64,000 nucleotides of DNA from Nannocystis punicea (GCF_026965555.1 NZ_CP114040.1:4402001-4466000); one strand, 5' to 3'; counted from the stretch's first letter, positions 30,076-38,820 are shown. Made by a program: numbers and translations. Notes: generated by a model not told the origin, from the letters alone.

Positions 30076-32127
30076 ATGGCGACGAACGAAGGGAGCCGCG
30101 ACTCCGGCCAGGCTGGCGAGGATCGATCGGGGCCGCGGTTGACCGCGGTCATCGTGGATCCTCCGGACTCGCTCCCGCCGACTCCCGTGGTCGCGAACGA
30201 GTCGAGCGCCGACGACGACTTCGCGGAGGAGTATGAGGCAGCGCTCGAGAACCAGGTCTCGGCGGCCCACTTCTCGATCGACCTCGGACGGCCGTCCAGC
30301 GCCGACGCCGAGCTCGATGGCCAGCCGACCAGCGTGGACGGCGAGCCCCACACCGACGACGAGAAGACCGTCGAGCGCGCCGCCGCCAAGAGCATGAAGG
30401 CCACGGCGGCCAAGCGCGACGCGCTGTTCGGCCAGGTGCTGGCCGATCGCTACCGGATCCTCGACCTCATCGGCAAGGGCGGCATGGGCAAGGTCTACCT
30501 CGCCGAGCACGTGGCGCTCGGCAAGAGGGTGGCCGTCAAGGTCCTGAACCCGGCCTACACCAACCGCCCCGACCAGGTGAAGCGGTTCCTCCGCGAGGCC
30601 CGGGCGGCCTCGACGATCGGCCACGAGAACGTCATCGACATCACCGACTTCGGGGCGATGCCCAACGGCCAGGTGTTCTTCGCCATGGAGCACCTGCAGG
30701 GCGACGACCTCGGCAAGATCCTCAAGAAGGGGCCGATGTCGTGGGGGCGGGCCCGCCGGGTGATGCTGCAGATCTGTCGCGCCCTGCAGGCGGCCCACAC
30801 CCACGGGATCGTCCACCGGGACATGAAGCCGGAGAACTGCTTCCTGATCCAGCGCAACGGGATCCGCGACTTCGTCAAGGTGCTCGACTTCGGGATCGCC
30901 AAGTTCCTCGAGGAGAACCGCGACGGCGGCACGAACCCGCTGACGCAGGTGGGGGCGCTGATCGGCACGCCGGAGTACATGGCGCCCGAGCAGATCCATG
31001 GCGACCCGGCCGACCAGCGCATGGACATCTACGCGGTCGGCTGCATCCTCTACCAGCTGCTCACCGGCAACCTCCCGTTCACGGACAAGACGATGTACGG
31101 GGTGCTGTCGCAGCAGGTGAACGCCAAGCCGGTGCCCCCGCGGCAGCTGGCGCCCGAGGCCGACATCCCGGTCGAGGTCGAGGCGGTCATCCTGAAGGCG
31201 ATGGAGAAGGACAAGACGCAGCGCTACCAGACGATGGGCGAGCTGATCGAGGCCATCGTCGCGACGCCGCGTGGGACCGCCGGAGACGCCGGGCGGACGA
31301 CGACCAACCTCGAGGCGGCGGCCCAGGCGGCGCGCCTGGCCGTCGGGGTCAGCATGCCGGCGGGCGCGCTGCCCCCCAACGCGGTGACGCCGGACGATTC
31401 GTTGCTGACGCACGGACTCAACAGCAGCGCGTCGGGCCTGCGGCCGACGTCGCTGTCGCTGCCGTGGCGCGGCGGGACGATGGACGCGCAGATGTTGTCG
31501 CGTCTGGTGATCGGCCTCGGCGCGGCGGTGCTGGTGCTGGTGGTCGGTCTGGTGTGCGCGCTGAGCCGCGGCGACGACCCGAAGCCGCCGGTCGACAAGC
31601 CGACCGAGGTCGCGGCGGTGTCGGCCGGGACGCCCGAGGCGGCGAAGCCGGTCGAGACGGCGCCGGAGCCGAAGGTCGAGGCGCCGCCGGAGACCAAGGT
31701 CGAGGCGCCGCCGGAGCCGAAGAAGCCCGACGAGCCGATCGTGGTCGACGACGAGGCCAAGAAGGACCCGGGCAAGAAGGTGGTCGAGGCCAAGAAGCCG
31801 CCGTCGGGGAAGAAGGCCGAGCCGGCCACGCCGAAGGGCGAGGAGGCGTCGGCCAACTGGCCCGAAGTGCTCGGGCCGATGGAGCGGTCGCAGGCGCTGA
31901 AGAGCTACCGCGCCGAGTTCGAGACCTGTCGGACGATCAGCACCCCGAAGGGCAAGACCTACAAGCTGCGGCTCAAGGTCGACGGGCCCAAGGGGCGCGT
32001 GACCGAGGCGACGTCCGAGGACACCAGCGCCGAGGCGAAGTGCCTGGCGCGGGCGTTCAAGACCAAGGTCAAGTTCGTCAACACCCGCAAGTCGCCGCAA
32101 GAGTTCACGATCGTCGTGCCGCTCTGA
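30076..32127 (+). CDS. Membrane Ser/Thr protein kinase
   Basis: 683 residues. The first ~115 are acidic and probably disordered. Kinase domain ~125-395: Gly loop GKGGMGKV (133-140), K155 (VAVKVL), HRD 247-249 with MKPEN, DFG 271-273, APE 303-305, all intact. A linker leads to one transmembrane helix (~476-496), then a Pro/Lys/Glu-rich periplasmic spacer (about 500-590) and a small C-terminal domain (KTYKLRLKVDGPKGRVTEA) resembling periplasmic AgmX/TonB-like end domains. Its stop overlaps the mtaB start (TGATG), coupling translation of a kinase to a tRNA-modifying enzyme. Confidence 0.92.
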   Translation: MATNEGSRDSGQAGEDRSGPRLTAVIVDPPDSLPPTPVVANESSADDDFAEEYEAALENQVSAAHFSIDLGRPSSADAELDGQPTSVDGEPHTDDEKTVERAAAKSMKATAAKRDALFGQVLADRYRILDLIGKGGMGKVYLAEHVALGKRVAVKVLNPAYTNRPDQVKRFLREARAASTIGHENVIDITDFGAMPNGQVFFAMEHLQGDDLGKILKKGPMSWGRARRVMLQICRALQAAHTHGIVHRDMKPENCFLIQRNGIRDFVKVLDFGIAKFLEENRDGGTNPLTQVGALIGTPEYMAPEQIHGDPADQRMDIYAVGCILYQLLTGNLPFTDKTMYGVLSQQVNAKPVPPRQLAPEADIPVEVEAVILKAMEKDKTQRYQTMGELIEAIVATPRGTAGDAGRTTTNLEAAAQAARLAVGVSMPAGALPPNAVTPDDSLLTHGLNSSASGLRPTSLSLPWRGGTMDAQMLSRLVIGLGAAVLVLVVGLVCALSRGDDPKPPVDKPTEVAAVSAGTPEAAKPVETAPEPKVEAPPETKVEAPPEPKKPDEPIVVDDEAKKDPGKKVVEAKKPPSGKKAEPATPKGEEASANWPEVLGPMERSQALKSYRAEFETCRTISTPKGKTYKLRLKVDGPKGRVTEATSEDTSAEAKCLARAFKTKVKFVNTRKSPQEFTIVVPL

Positions 32128-33434
32128 TGCGCGTCGCGTTCAGCACTCACGGCTGTCGCCTCAACCAGTTCGAGTCCGACGCCCTCGAGCAGATGGCCCG
32201 CGCGGCCGGCCACACCGTGGTCGACGCCGAGGCCGCGCCCGAGGTCGTGGTCGTCAACACCTGCACGATCACCCACGAGGCCGACGCCGACGCCCGCCAG
32301 CACGTGCGACGGGCGGCGCGCGCCGGGGCTCGCGTGGTGGTCACCGGCTGCTGGGCGACGGCCGCGCCGACCGAGGCGGCGGCGCTGCCCGGGGTGGCGC
32401 TGGTGGTCGGCAACCGCGAGAAGGAGCGGCTGTTCGACATGCTCGCAGAGACATGTTCGGAGGCACATGTCCCGGAGATCCACGTGGCGCCGGTCGACCT
32501 GCTGCGGCGGGTCCGCGTGGCCCGGCTGCGCCCGGCCGCCGACCCGCGACGCAGCCGGGCGTACCTGAAGATCCAGGACGGCTGCGACTACCGCTGCAGC
32601 TTCTGCGTGGTGCCGCAGGTCCGCGGGCGCAGCGCGAGCGTGCCGCCCGAGGAGGTGCAGGCGCAGCTGCAGGAGCTGGTCGCCGCGGGGGTGCCGGAGG
32701 TGGTGCTCACAGGGGTGCACCTCGGGATCTACGGCCGCGACCTGCGACCGCGCGCGTCGCTGTCTTCGCTGGTGGAAGCGTTGCTGCCGCGGCTCGGGCC
32801 GGCGCGGCTGCGCCTCGGCTCGGTCGATCCGCACGAGGTCGACGATCGGCTGGTGGCGCTGCTGGCCGGCGACCCGCGGCTGTGCCCGTACCTCCACTTG
32901 CCGGTGCAGAGCGGCGACGACGACACGCTGCGACGGATGCGACGGGCGCACACGGCCGCCGACCTGCGGGCGCTGGTGCCTCGCCTCGCCGAGGCGGTGC
33001 CGGGCATCGGCGTCGGCACCGACGTGATCGTCGGCTTCCCGGGCGAGTCGGACGAGGCGTTCGCAACGACGCACGCGCTGCTGGCCGAGCTGCCGCTGGC
33101 GTACCTGCACGTGTTCGCGTACTCGCCGCGCGCGGGGACCGACGCGGCCTGTCTTTCGGGGCAGATCGACGTGGAGGTCAAGCAGCGGCGCGGGGCGGCG
33201 TTGCGGGCCCTGTCGGCGGCGAAGCAGCGGGCGTTCGCGGCGGCGCAGGTCGGGCGGACGCTGCCTGTGGTGCTCCACCGGACGCGGCACCGGCGGACGG
33301 GGCTGCTGGTCGGCCGGGCCGGCAACGGGTTGACGGTGCTGCTGCCGGGCAGCGAGGCGTTGCTCGGCCGCTCGGTGAGCGTGGCGATCGAGCGGGCCGA
33401 GGAGACGCTGGCGATCGGGCGCTTGCTCGAGTGA
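32127..33434 (+). CDS. mtaB: tRNA (N6-threonylcarbamoyladenosine(37)) methylthiotransferase MtaB
   Basis: 435 residues from ATG 32127, which shares its A with the kinase stop. The N-terminal cluster-binding domain has Cys in THGCRLNQFES, NTCTITHEA and TGCWA; the radical SAM cluster is CDYRCSFC (CxxxCxxC). PYLHLPVQSGDDDTLRRMRR and the TRAM-like C-terminus complete the methylthiotransferase family layout. MtaB converts t6A37 to ms2t6A37 in tRNAs decoding ANN codons. MiaB/RimO relatives differ in the C-terminal domain; the CRLNQ signature favours MtaB. Two hairpin element copies lie in frame (ETCSEAHVPE and ACLSGQ). Confidence 0.9.
   Translation: MRVAFSTHGCRLNQFESDALEQMARAAGHTVVDAEAAPEVVVVNTCTITHEADADARQHVRRAARAGARVVVTGCWATAAPTEAAALPGVALVVGNREKERLFDMLAETCSEAHVPEIHVAPVDLLRRVRVARLRPAADPRRSRAYLKIQDGCDYRCSFCVVPQVRGRSASVPPEEVQAQLQELVAAGVPEVVLTGVHLGIYGRDLRPRASLSSLVEALLPRLGPARLRLGSVDPHEVDDRLVALLAGDPRLCPYLHLPVQSGDDDTLRRMRRAHTAADLRALVPRLAEAVPGIGVGTDVIVGFPGESDEAFATTHALLAELPLAYLHVFAYSPRAGTDAACLSGQIDVEVKQRRGAALRALSAAKQRAFAAAQVGRTLPVVLHRTRHRRTGLLVGRAGNGLTVLLPGSEALLGRSVSVAIERAEETLAIGRLLE
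32451..32470. repeat. Hairpin element pair inside mtaB
   Basis: ACATGT-(8 bases)-ACATGT followed by CC, read in frame as ETCSEAHVPE. A second, C(UUCG)G-closed copy CTGTCT-TTCG-GGGCAG lies at 33149-33164 (ACLSGQ). Confidence 0.6.
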
Positions 33435-33462
33435 GGCACTCGTCGTGGGGCGAACCTTCGGG

Positions 33463-33483
33463 CGCCTCCACTCGGAGGAGGCG
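33463..33483. terminator. Possible bidirectional hairpin between mtaB and the unknown gene
   Basis: CGCCTCC, loop ACTC, GGAGG-A-GGCG: a GC-rich hairpin with one bulge in a 93-base convergent gap. There is no T-tract, so the call is tentative. No dispersed hairpin element is present here. Confidence 0.35.
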
Positions 33484-33527
33484 AGGACGTGCGGCTGGCG
33501 AAGCCGACTTCGGGGGTGATGCTTGCG

Positions 33528-34313
33528 TCAGTCCCAGAACCAGGCTTCGGCTTCGGACTGGTGCTCGCGCGGCGGGCGGTAGTCGTAGTGGACCCGCACG
33601 TTCTTGGCGTCGACGCGGCGGGACAGCTCGCGCAGCGCGACGGCTTCGGGGTTCGCCGCGAGCTCGGCGACGGTCGGCTCACGGCGGAGCTCGGCGTCCT
33701 CCTCGGCGACGATCGGCTTGCCGGTGAACGGGCTCATGCCCAGCACCTCGCCCTTGTGCACCCGGCGGGTGCCCGGGAAGAGCATGTCCGGGCCGAAGTT
33801 GATCCACATGGCGATCAGCTCGAGGTCGCCGATCGCCTCGGCCGCGCGGGCGACGTGCAGGGCGACCGCGCCGACGGACGGCGGCTGGGGCGGCTCGGCG
33901 TCGGCGCCTCGCAGGACCCCGGCGGCGACGAGCTCGTGCCACAGCGGCGTGCCGGCGTCGCAGTACAGCGAGCCCTCGAGGAGGACGCCGTTCTCGTGAC
34001 CGACGCGCAGCCGGTCCTCGGGCGGCTCGCGGCAGAGGACCTCCGAGTCCACGAACCGCCACTCCTTCGGGGGCGCGCCCCGGAAGGCGCGGTTGTTGGC
34101 GGCGTACTGCGGGTGCGAGGTGAGCGGCAGGCGGTAGGTGAAGCGCCGCTCGACGAGGATCTCGAGCACGCGCCCGTGGGTGAAGCCGCAGTCGAAGCCG
34201 GCCTGGAAGTCGTACAGGGCGAAGAACAGGTCGCGGTGGTCGTCGCCGCGGTGGTGCTCGTGGAGCAGCCGGACCGAATCGGCGACCGTGTCCTCGATCT
34301 CGTGTTGAGACAT
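33528..34313 (-). CDS. Conserved-looking protein of unknown function
   Basis: 261 residues from ATG 34313 (MSQHEIEDTV). I do not recognise a family. It has no signal peptide or transmembrane helix, a mixed alpha/beta composition, and several aromatic-rich stretches (FFALYDFQAGFDCGFTH, WHELVAAGVL, WINFGPDMLFPG). No nucleotide-binding or metal motif stands out. It lies downstream of the MBL hydrolase on the same strand but separated by two tandem palindromes that probably end that transcript. Codon use (G/C third positions) is like its neighbours, supporting a real gene. Confidence 0.7.
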   Translation of the reverse strand: MSQHEIEDTVADSVRLLHEHHRGDDHRDLFFALYDFQAGFDCGFTHGRVLEILVERRFTYRLPLTSHPQYAANNRAFRGAPPKEWRFVDSEVLCREPPEDRLRVGHENGVLLEGSLYCDAGTPLWHELVAAGVLRGADAEPPQPPSVGAVALHVARAAEAIGDLELIAMWINFGPDMLFPGTRRVHKGEVLGMSPFTGKPIVAEEDAELRREPTVAELAANPEAVALRELSRRVDAKNVRVHYDYRPPREHQSEAEAWFWD

Positions 34314-34407
34314 GGTGGCGAGCTTATCGCCCGGAGCTCGCGCGCATGTCACGGGCGCGGCAAGGTGGGTCGTGACCCGGCGCGGCTCGGCGGGTCACGA
34401 AGACGAG

Positions 34408-34503
34408 CTGGCCGCGAGGACATGTCCTGGCGGCCAGTCGAGCTCGGGGCGTCCGCGAGTCACGAAGACCGAGCTGGCCGCGAGGACATGTCCTGGCGGC
34501 CAG
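34408..34503. repeat. Two tandem copies of a 30-base palindrome
   Basis: Copies at 34408-34437 and 34474-34503, each CTGGCCGC-G-AGGACA and its complement with one G-G mismatch, centred on GGACATGTCC. They sit in a 66-base tandem duplication that includes the preceding GTCACGAAGAC, directly downstream of the leftward MBL gene stop (34510). Confidence 0.9.
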
Positions 34504-34509
34504 TCGGGC

Positions 34510-35325
34510 TCAGAGCTTCAGCTTCATGCCGTCGCGAGCGGCGACGGTGCTGGGGAAGTGCTCCTGCGCGGCCGCCTCGATCTTGCGCAGCATCTCGTCG
34601 TCGTGGGTCGGGTCGTGGCTGTAGAGGACGAGCTTGCCGACGTGGGCGGCGCGGGCCAGCTTGACGGCCTCGGAGAAGGTGCTGTGGCCCCAGCCCTGCT
34701 TGCCGGCGCTGTACTCCTCGGAGGTGTACTGGGCGTCGTAGATCAGGACGTCTGCCCCTTCGGCCAGGTCACGCAGGGTCTCGTTGATGTGGTCCGGGGC
34801 GTGCTCGGTGTCGGTGGCGAACACGACCGACTTGCCGCGCTCGTCGACGCGGAAGGCGGTGCTCTCCTGCGGGTGCGGCAGCGGGATGTGCCGCAGCGTG
34901 GCCTCGGCGATGGTCGTGACCTCTTGCGGCAGCAGGTGATGGAAGAGCTTGGTCGAGCCCATCACGTCGAGGCCGACGGGGAAGAACGGCGTCGACATCT
35001 GCCGGTCGAGGATCGCCCGCGCGTCCTTCGTGCAGTAGATGTGGAGCCGGAAGTCCGGCATGAAGGCCGGCGGGAAGAACGGGAAGCCCTGGATGTGATC
35101 CCAATGAGCATGGGTCAAAAACAGGTGGATGACGCGCGAGTGCGCGGCTCGAGTCTGCACGAGTCGGATGCCGAGCTCGCGGATGCCCGAGCCCGAGTCG
35201 AGGATGACGGTGTCGGTCGTGCTCTCGAGCGCGATCTGAAGGCAGGGCGTGTTGCCGCCGAACTCCGCGTACTTCGGCCCGGAAACTGGAATGCTGCCCC
35301 GGGTGCCCCAGAAAGTCACTTCCAT
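34510..35325 (-). CDS. MBL-fold metallo-hydrolase
   Basis: 271 residues. It starts MEVTFWGTRGSIPVSG and has the metal motif LTHAHWDHIQG (HxHxDH); later ligands lie in RHIPLPHP, FATDTEHAPDH and YSHDPTHDD. The GTRGS start is typical of the subgroup of RNase Z- and PhnP-like phosphodiesterases, some of which act on cyclic nucleotides. The substrate here is not determined. It is cytoplasmic, with no signal peptide. It has its own promoter (35361-35390) and a leader of about 35 bases with AAGGA before ATG 35325. The transcript probably ends at the tandem palindromes immediately downstream. Confidence 0.83.
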   Translation of the reverse strand: MEVTFWGTRGSIPVSGPKYAEFGGNTPCLQIALESTTDTVILDSGSGIRELGIRLVQTRAAHSRVIHLFLTHAHWDHIQGFPFFPPAFMPDFRLHIYCTKDARAILDRQMSTPFFPVGLDVMGSTKLFHHLLPQEVTTIAEATLRHIPLPHPQESTAFRVDERGKSVVFATDTEHAPDHINETLRDLAEGADVLIYDAQYTSEEYSAGKQGWGHSTFSEAVKLARAAHVGKLVLYSHDPTHDDEMLRKIEAAAQEHFPSTVAARDGMKLKL

Positions 35326-35360
35326 GGGGCGCTATCCTTCGCTGGCTGCATGTTTCGCCG

Positions 35361-35390
35361 ATGATAGGGCAGAACAAATTCGGCTGGCAA
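35361..35390 (-). promoter_or_regulatory. Sigma-70-like promoter of the MBL hydrolase gene
   Basis: Leftward TTGCCA, 18-base spacer, TATCAT. It is the best promoter in the 388-base gap 35326-35713, where I see no gene. Confidence 0.65.
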
Positions 35391-35713
35391 GCACGGGCCC
35401 ATGGCACCTCGGAGGTCGGACGGAGATGATATCGCAGTCCGGCCGCGAAGGGGCACGCGCACCAGGCGGTCGCGACCCGGTTCGCGTGGCGCTGGGAGGC
35501 TGCGGGGGAGTCGGGAAACGCCGGGGTTTTTCGCCGCCATTGGGCCGCAGAGCGCGGCGGAGCCCCCAGAGGCCCGTTGCGGGGGCGACCCTGGCGGGGG
35601 CGACCCAGTCCCACATGGCGCATGGCGCGTGAGGCGGCGCCGCCGAATTCGCGCGTGGCTGCGAGATCATGGCGAGGCGCACGGGTTTATTTGCGGGGCC
35701 GATCCCGGCGCCT

Positions 35714-36925
35714 TTAGCCGATGATCATGTCCTCGCGGCGGGCCACACCCCCGGTCGCGAAGCGACCCGGGTCCCAGCGGGCGAGCATCGGGTGGGCCTC
35801 GCCGTCGACGAGCCAGCGCGCGAGCAGCCGGCCCACCGCGGGCGCCATCATGAAGCCGTGCCCGGTGAAGCCGCACACCTGGATGAAGTCGGGGTGGCCG
35901 GGGCTGGGGCCGACGATCGCGTCGCCGTCGGGCGAGACGTCGTAAGGGCCGACCCACTGGCGCAGGACCTTCATCGCCGCGGTGATCGGCATCAGGCGCG
36001 TGAGCGTGGCGCTGAGGTGGGTGAGGAAGCGGAGGCTGGAGTGGAGGGTGAGGCTCTCGTCGCTGCCGTCGGGCGCGTCGGGCAGGCTGATGCCGGTGAC
36101 GAGCTCGCCGCGGGTGCTCTGAGAGAAGTAGAGGCCGGTCGAGAGATCGACGACGAGCGGATCGAGGAACGGCTTGAGCGGCTCGCTGGAGAGGATCTCG
36201 TGGCGGTGCGGGCGGTTGGGCAGGTCGATGCCGAGCTGGTGGTTCAGCGCGCCCGACCACGCGCCGGTGGCGTTGACGACCCGCCGCGCGCGCACGACCT
36301 CGCCGGTGTGGAGGTGCAGCGCGTAACCCCGGGCCAGCGGCTCGACGCGGACGACGCTGGTGTGCGTGCGCAGGAGGACGCCGCGCTCGACTGCCTTGGC
36401 GGCGTAACCCCACACGAAGGCCCACGGGAACACCACGCCGTCTTCGGGGTTGAAGGTGGCGAGCCGGACCTCGGCGACGTCGAGCTGCGGGACGATCGCG
36501 TGCGCCTCGGCGGCGGTCAGCAGGCGGGTCGGCGCGCCGACCTCGGCGTGCAGCTGGACGTTGCGCTCGAGCCGGCCCTCGCCGGCCTCGCTGCGGGCGA
36601 GGAACAGGTAGCCGCCCTGGCGGAACCACAAGTTGATGCCGAGCTGCTGCGCGAGGTCCTTGCACAGCTCGATGCTCTCCATCATCAGGCGGACGTTGCC
36701 GGCGTCGCCCCACTGCATGCGCACGCCGCCGCCATTGCGGCCCGAGGCGCCGCTGACGAGGTAGCTGCGCTCGATGACGGCGATCGACGGCGGCGGCTTG
36801 CCCTTGCCGGCGGACAGCAGGGCGAGGTGGTAGGCGAGGCCCAGGCCCATGATGCCGCCGCCGATCACTGCGACGTCGACGTCGGCCGGCAGCGGGGTGT
36901 CGGCGCGGCCCATCGCTGCGGTCAT
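35714..36925 (-). CDS. FAD-dependent amine/amino-acid oxidoreductase subunit (SoxB/HcnC/OoxB-like)
   Basis: 403 residues. Rossmann FAD loop VIGGGIMGLGLAYHLAL near residue 18; then SGASGRNGGGVRMQW, the substrate-side segment of DAO-family proteins; and near the C-terminus the second FAD contact VCGFTGHGFMMAPAVGR. This is the catalytic subunit layout of sarcosine oxidase beta, hydrogen-cyanide synthase HcnC, octopine oxidase OoxB and D-hydroxyproline dehydrogenase. It is the third gene of a translationally coupled trio, its ATG overlapping the stop of the [2Fe-2S] subunit. The complex probably oxidises a secondary amine or imino acid and hands electrons to the respiratory chain. Confidence 0.85.
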   Translation of the reverse strand: MTAAMGRADTPLPADVDVAVIGGGIMGLGLAYHLALLSAGKGKPPPSIAVIERSYLVSGASGRNGGGVRMQWGDAGNVRLMMESIELCKDLAQQLGINLWFRQGGYLFLARSEAGEGRLERNVQLHAEVGAPTRLLTAAEAHAIVPQLDVAEVRLATFNPEDGVVFPWAFVWGYAAKAVERGVLLRTHTSVVRVEPLARGYALHLHTGEVVRARRVVNATGAWSGALNHQLGIDLPNRPHRHEILSSEPLKPFLDPLVVDLSTGLYFSQSTRGELVTGISLPDAPDGSDESLTLHSSLRFLTHLSATLTRLMPITAAMKVLRQWVGPYDVSPDGDAIVGPSPGHPDFIQVCGFTGHGFMMAPAVGRLLARWLVDGEAHPMLARWDPGRFATGGVARREDMIIG

Positions 36926-37215
36926 GGCGAGGGATCCTCCGGAAGTTCGCTCGCGCCGGCCGCGAGGGCGCCGAAGGTGACCGGCTCGACCGGCGGGCGG
37001 GCGGTGAACGGCCGCAGGGCGGCGGGCGAGATCAGGTTGCGGGCGACGAGCAGCCGCCCGAGCGCGGACAGGCACTCCTTGCCCTGACAGGGGCCGGTGC
37101 CGAGGCCGGTGTAGCGCTTGATCTCCTCGACGTCCGTCAGGCCGGCGGCGATCGCCCGCTCGATCTCCGTCAGCGTGACGTCCTCGCAGCGACAGACGAA
37201 GGTGCGCGCGGTCAT
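36922..37215 (-). CDS. BFD-like [2Fe-2S]-binding small subunit
   Basis: 97 residues from ATG 37215. CRCEDVT near the start and TGLGTGPCQGKEC supply four Cys in the spacing of bacterioferritin-associated ferredoxin (BFD) domains. In heterotrimeric opine and hydroxyproline dehydrogenases this subunit relays electrons between the two flavin subunits. Both of its ends overlap neighbouring genes through ATGA, so the three polypeptides should be made in fixed ratio. Confidence 0.88.
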   Translation of the reverse strand: MTARTFVCRCEDVTLTEIERAIAAGLTDVEEIKRYTGLGTGPCQGKECLSALGRLLVARNLISPAALRPFTARPPVEPVTFGALAAGASELPEDPSP

Positions 37216-38546
37216 GGCAGGCCTCGGCCAGGGAGAGAGGAGGATGAGAGGGACGGCTGGCTGTCCTCGGGGGCAGGTGACTCGGCGAGCGCGCGCAGGA
37301 GGGCGGCGGCGCAGCGGTCGACGGTGCCACGGATCTCGGGGGGGGTGGTGGCGCCCGCGAGCTCGCCGACGGCCCACAGGGTCCACGGCGGCGGGGGGGC
37401 GGTCTGGGCGTCGGCGGCCTCGAGCGGGTGCGCGGCGGGAGCGGTGGCGATCCGGCCGTCGGCGTCGCAGACGGGGGCGAAGCCGGCGCCTGTGAAGTGG
37501 ATCGGGGCGCCGGCCTGGGCGGCCAGCTCGAAGGCGGGGGCGGGGTCGGGGGCGAGGGCGACGAGGTCGCAGCGGAGGATCCGGCGGTCGTCGAGCTGCA
37601 CGCCCTTGACCCGGCGCGCGCCCAGCAGCTTGTGCACCCGCGCCGGGGCGACCCGCTCGGCCGCGAGGAGGCCGGCGAGGTGCTCGGCCCGGGCGCCCTC
37701 GCCGATGACGACGACGCGCGCGGTCAGGCGGCGGCCTGTCTGTTCGAGCATGTCCACAAGGCCACGTGCGGACACGACCCCGGGCAGGTCGTTGTTGGCG
37801 AGCGGGATGGTCGGCTCGTGGGCGCCGACGGCCAGGACGACGTGGCGCGGGCGCAGCCGGTGGAGCACGGGCGGCTGCTCCGAGGCGGCCGCCCACAGCC
37901 GCTCCTGCGGGTAGCAGGCGAAGACGCCGACGCCGGCGAGGAGGTCGGCCGGGAGGTCGGGGCCGGCGAGGGCGGCGGCGGGCCGGCGCTCGACGACCCG
38001 CGGTGTGTGCCCGCCGGCGGTCAAGGCGGCCGCGAGCGCGCGGCCGGAGCGACCTGCCCCGATGACCAGGACCTCGGGGACATGGTCGACGAGACCGGCG
38101 ACCTCGGCCGGCGGCGCGTCCGGCAGCTCGCCGAAGCCGGCCAGCTCGCGGGCGACGCCCTGCATCATCTGGTTGGCGATTCGCGGGTAGACGACGAGGT
38201 GGTGGTGGTCGATGCCGCGGCGGAAGATCTGGTCGACGAGGGCGGTCGGGTCGAGGCCGCCGTAGGTGTTCTGCGGCTCGACGAGCATGTCCTCGCGGAC
38301 AGGTGTGAGGCAGGCCCGCTGGTTGGGCCGGCCGTCGACGCGCACCAGGCAGGTGCCGCAGCCGCCGTGCAGGCAGGCGGGGCCGCGCAGGCGCCGGTAC
38401 TTGGCGCTGCGGCTGGTGGCGAGCTCGCCGGCGGCGATCAGGGCGGAGGCGACGGTGTCGCCGGGACAGGCGGGGATGGCGGCGCCGTCCCAGCGGAACG
38501 TGAGCGTCGGCGGCCCGGGCGGCGCGAGCAGGGGTGCCTTGGGCAC
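37212..38546 (-). CDS. [2Fe-2S]/FAD oxidoreductase alpha subunit (SoxA/HcnA-HcnB/OoxA-like)
   Basis: 444 residues from GTG 38546. Residues ~10-85 form a 2Fe-2S_4 domain (LTFRWDGAAIPACPGDT, CLHGGCGTCLVRVDG with Cys ligands). A disulfide-oxidoreductase-type FAD/NAD domain begins at about 155 (VLVIGAGRSGRALAAALTAGG) with a second Rossmann loop at about 275. The family partner of the amino-acid oxidase subunit accepts and passes on electrons. Two hairpin copies lie in frame, at VREDML and PEDSQ near the C-terminus. It is the first gene of the trio; the promoter lies in the tandem-repeat gap upstream. Confidence 0.83.
   Translation of the reverse strand: MPKAPLLAPPGPPTLTFRWDGAAIPACPGDTVASALIAAGELATSRSAKYRRLRGPACLHGGCGTCLVRVDGRPNQRACLTPVREDMLVEPQNTYGGLDPTALVDQIFRRGIDHHHLVVYPRIANQMMQGVARELAGFGELPDAPPAEVAGLVDHVPEVLVIGAGRSGRALAAALTAGGHTPRVVERRPAAALAGPDLPADLLAGVGVFACYPQERLWAAASEQPPVLHRLRPRHVVLAVGAHEPTIPLANNDLPGVVSARGLVDMLEQTGRRLTARVVVIGEGARAEHLAGLLAAERVAPARVHKLLGARRVKGVQLDDRRILRCDLVALAPDPAPAFELAAQAGAPIHFTGAGFAPVCDADGRIATAPAAHPLEAADAQTAPPPPWTLWAVGELAGATTPPEIRGTVDRCAAALLRALAESPAPEDSQPSLSSSSLPGRGLP
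38288..38301. repeat. Exact hairpin element inside the SoxA-like gene
   Basis: TGTCC-TCGC-GGACA, read as PVREDM. A second, one-mismatch copy CTGTCC-TCGG-GGGCAG at 37261-37276 reads PEDSQ near the protein's end. Confidence 0.75.
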
Positions 38547-38599
38547 GCGCCTGCGATAGCACGCCGCGCTGCGCGGGGACACGGGCGTCCGCGGCCGCG

Positions 38600-38760
38600 C
38601 CGCTTGCCCTCGGTCACGAGCGCCGGCGAGGCGCGAGGTTTCCGACGTGGTCGACGGTTCGCACCGGTCCTGCGACGCGAGTTCCGACGCGGGGGTCGAC
38701 GGTTCGCGCCGGTCACGAGCACGTTACGACGCGGTGGTCGACGGTTCGCACCGGGGGTAG
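38600..38760. repeat. Tandem repeat of about 42-45 bases upstream of the SoxA-like gene
   Basis: Three copies of GGTCGACGGTTCGC begin at 38649, 38694 and 38736, embedded in a longer decaying unit (GACGYGGTGGTCGACGGTTCGC). It lies in the 274-base gap 38547-38820 between leftward genes. No gene is seen. Confidence 0.7.
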
Positions 38761-38820
38761 CGACCCCGGCGGCGGACGCGGATCCGGGGCGCCGGCGATC
38801 GATGGCGGGCGCGAGCGAGG

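Noticed and set aside
38649..38753. GGTTCG-containing repeats as tRNA T-arms
   Set aside because: There is no acceptor or anticodon arm, and the spacing is that of a tandem repeat. I saw no tRNA anywhere.
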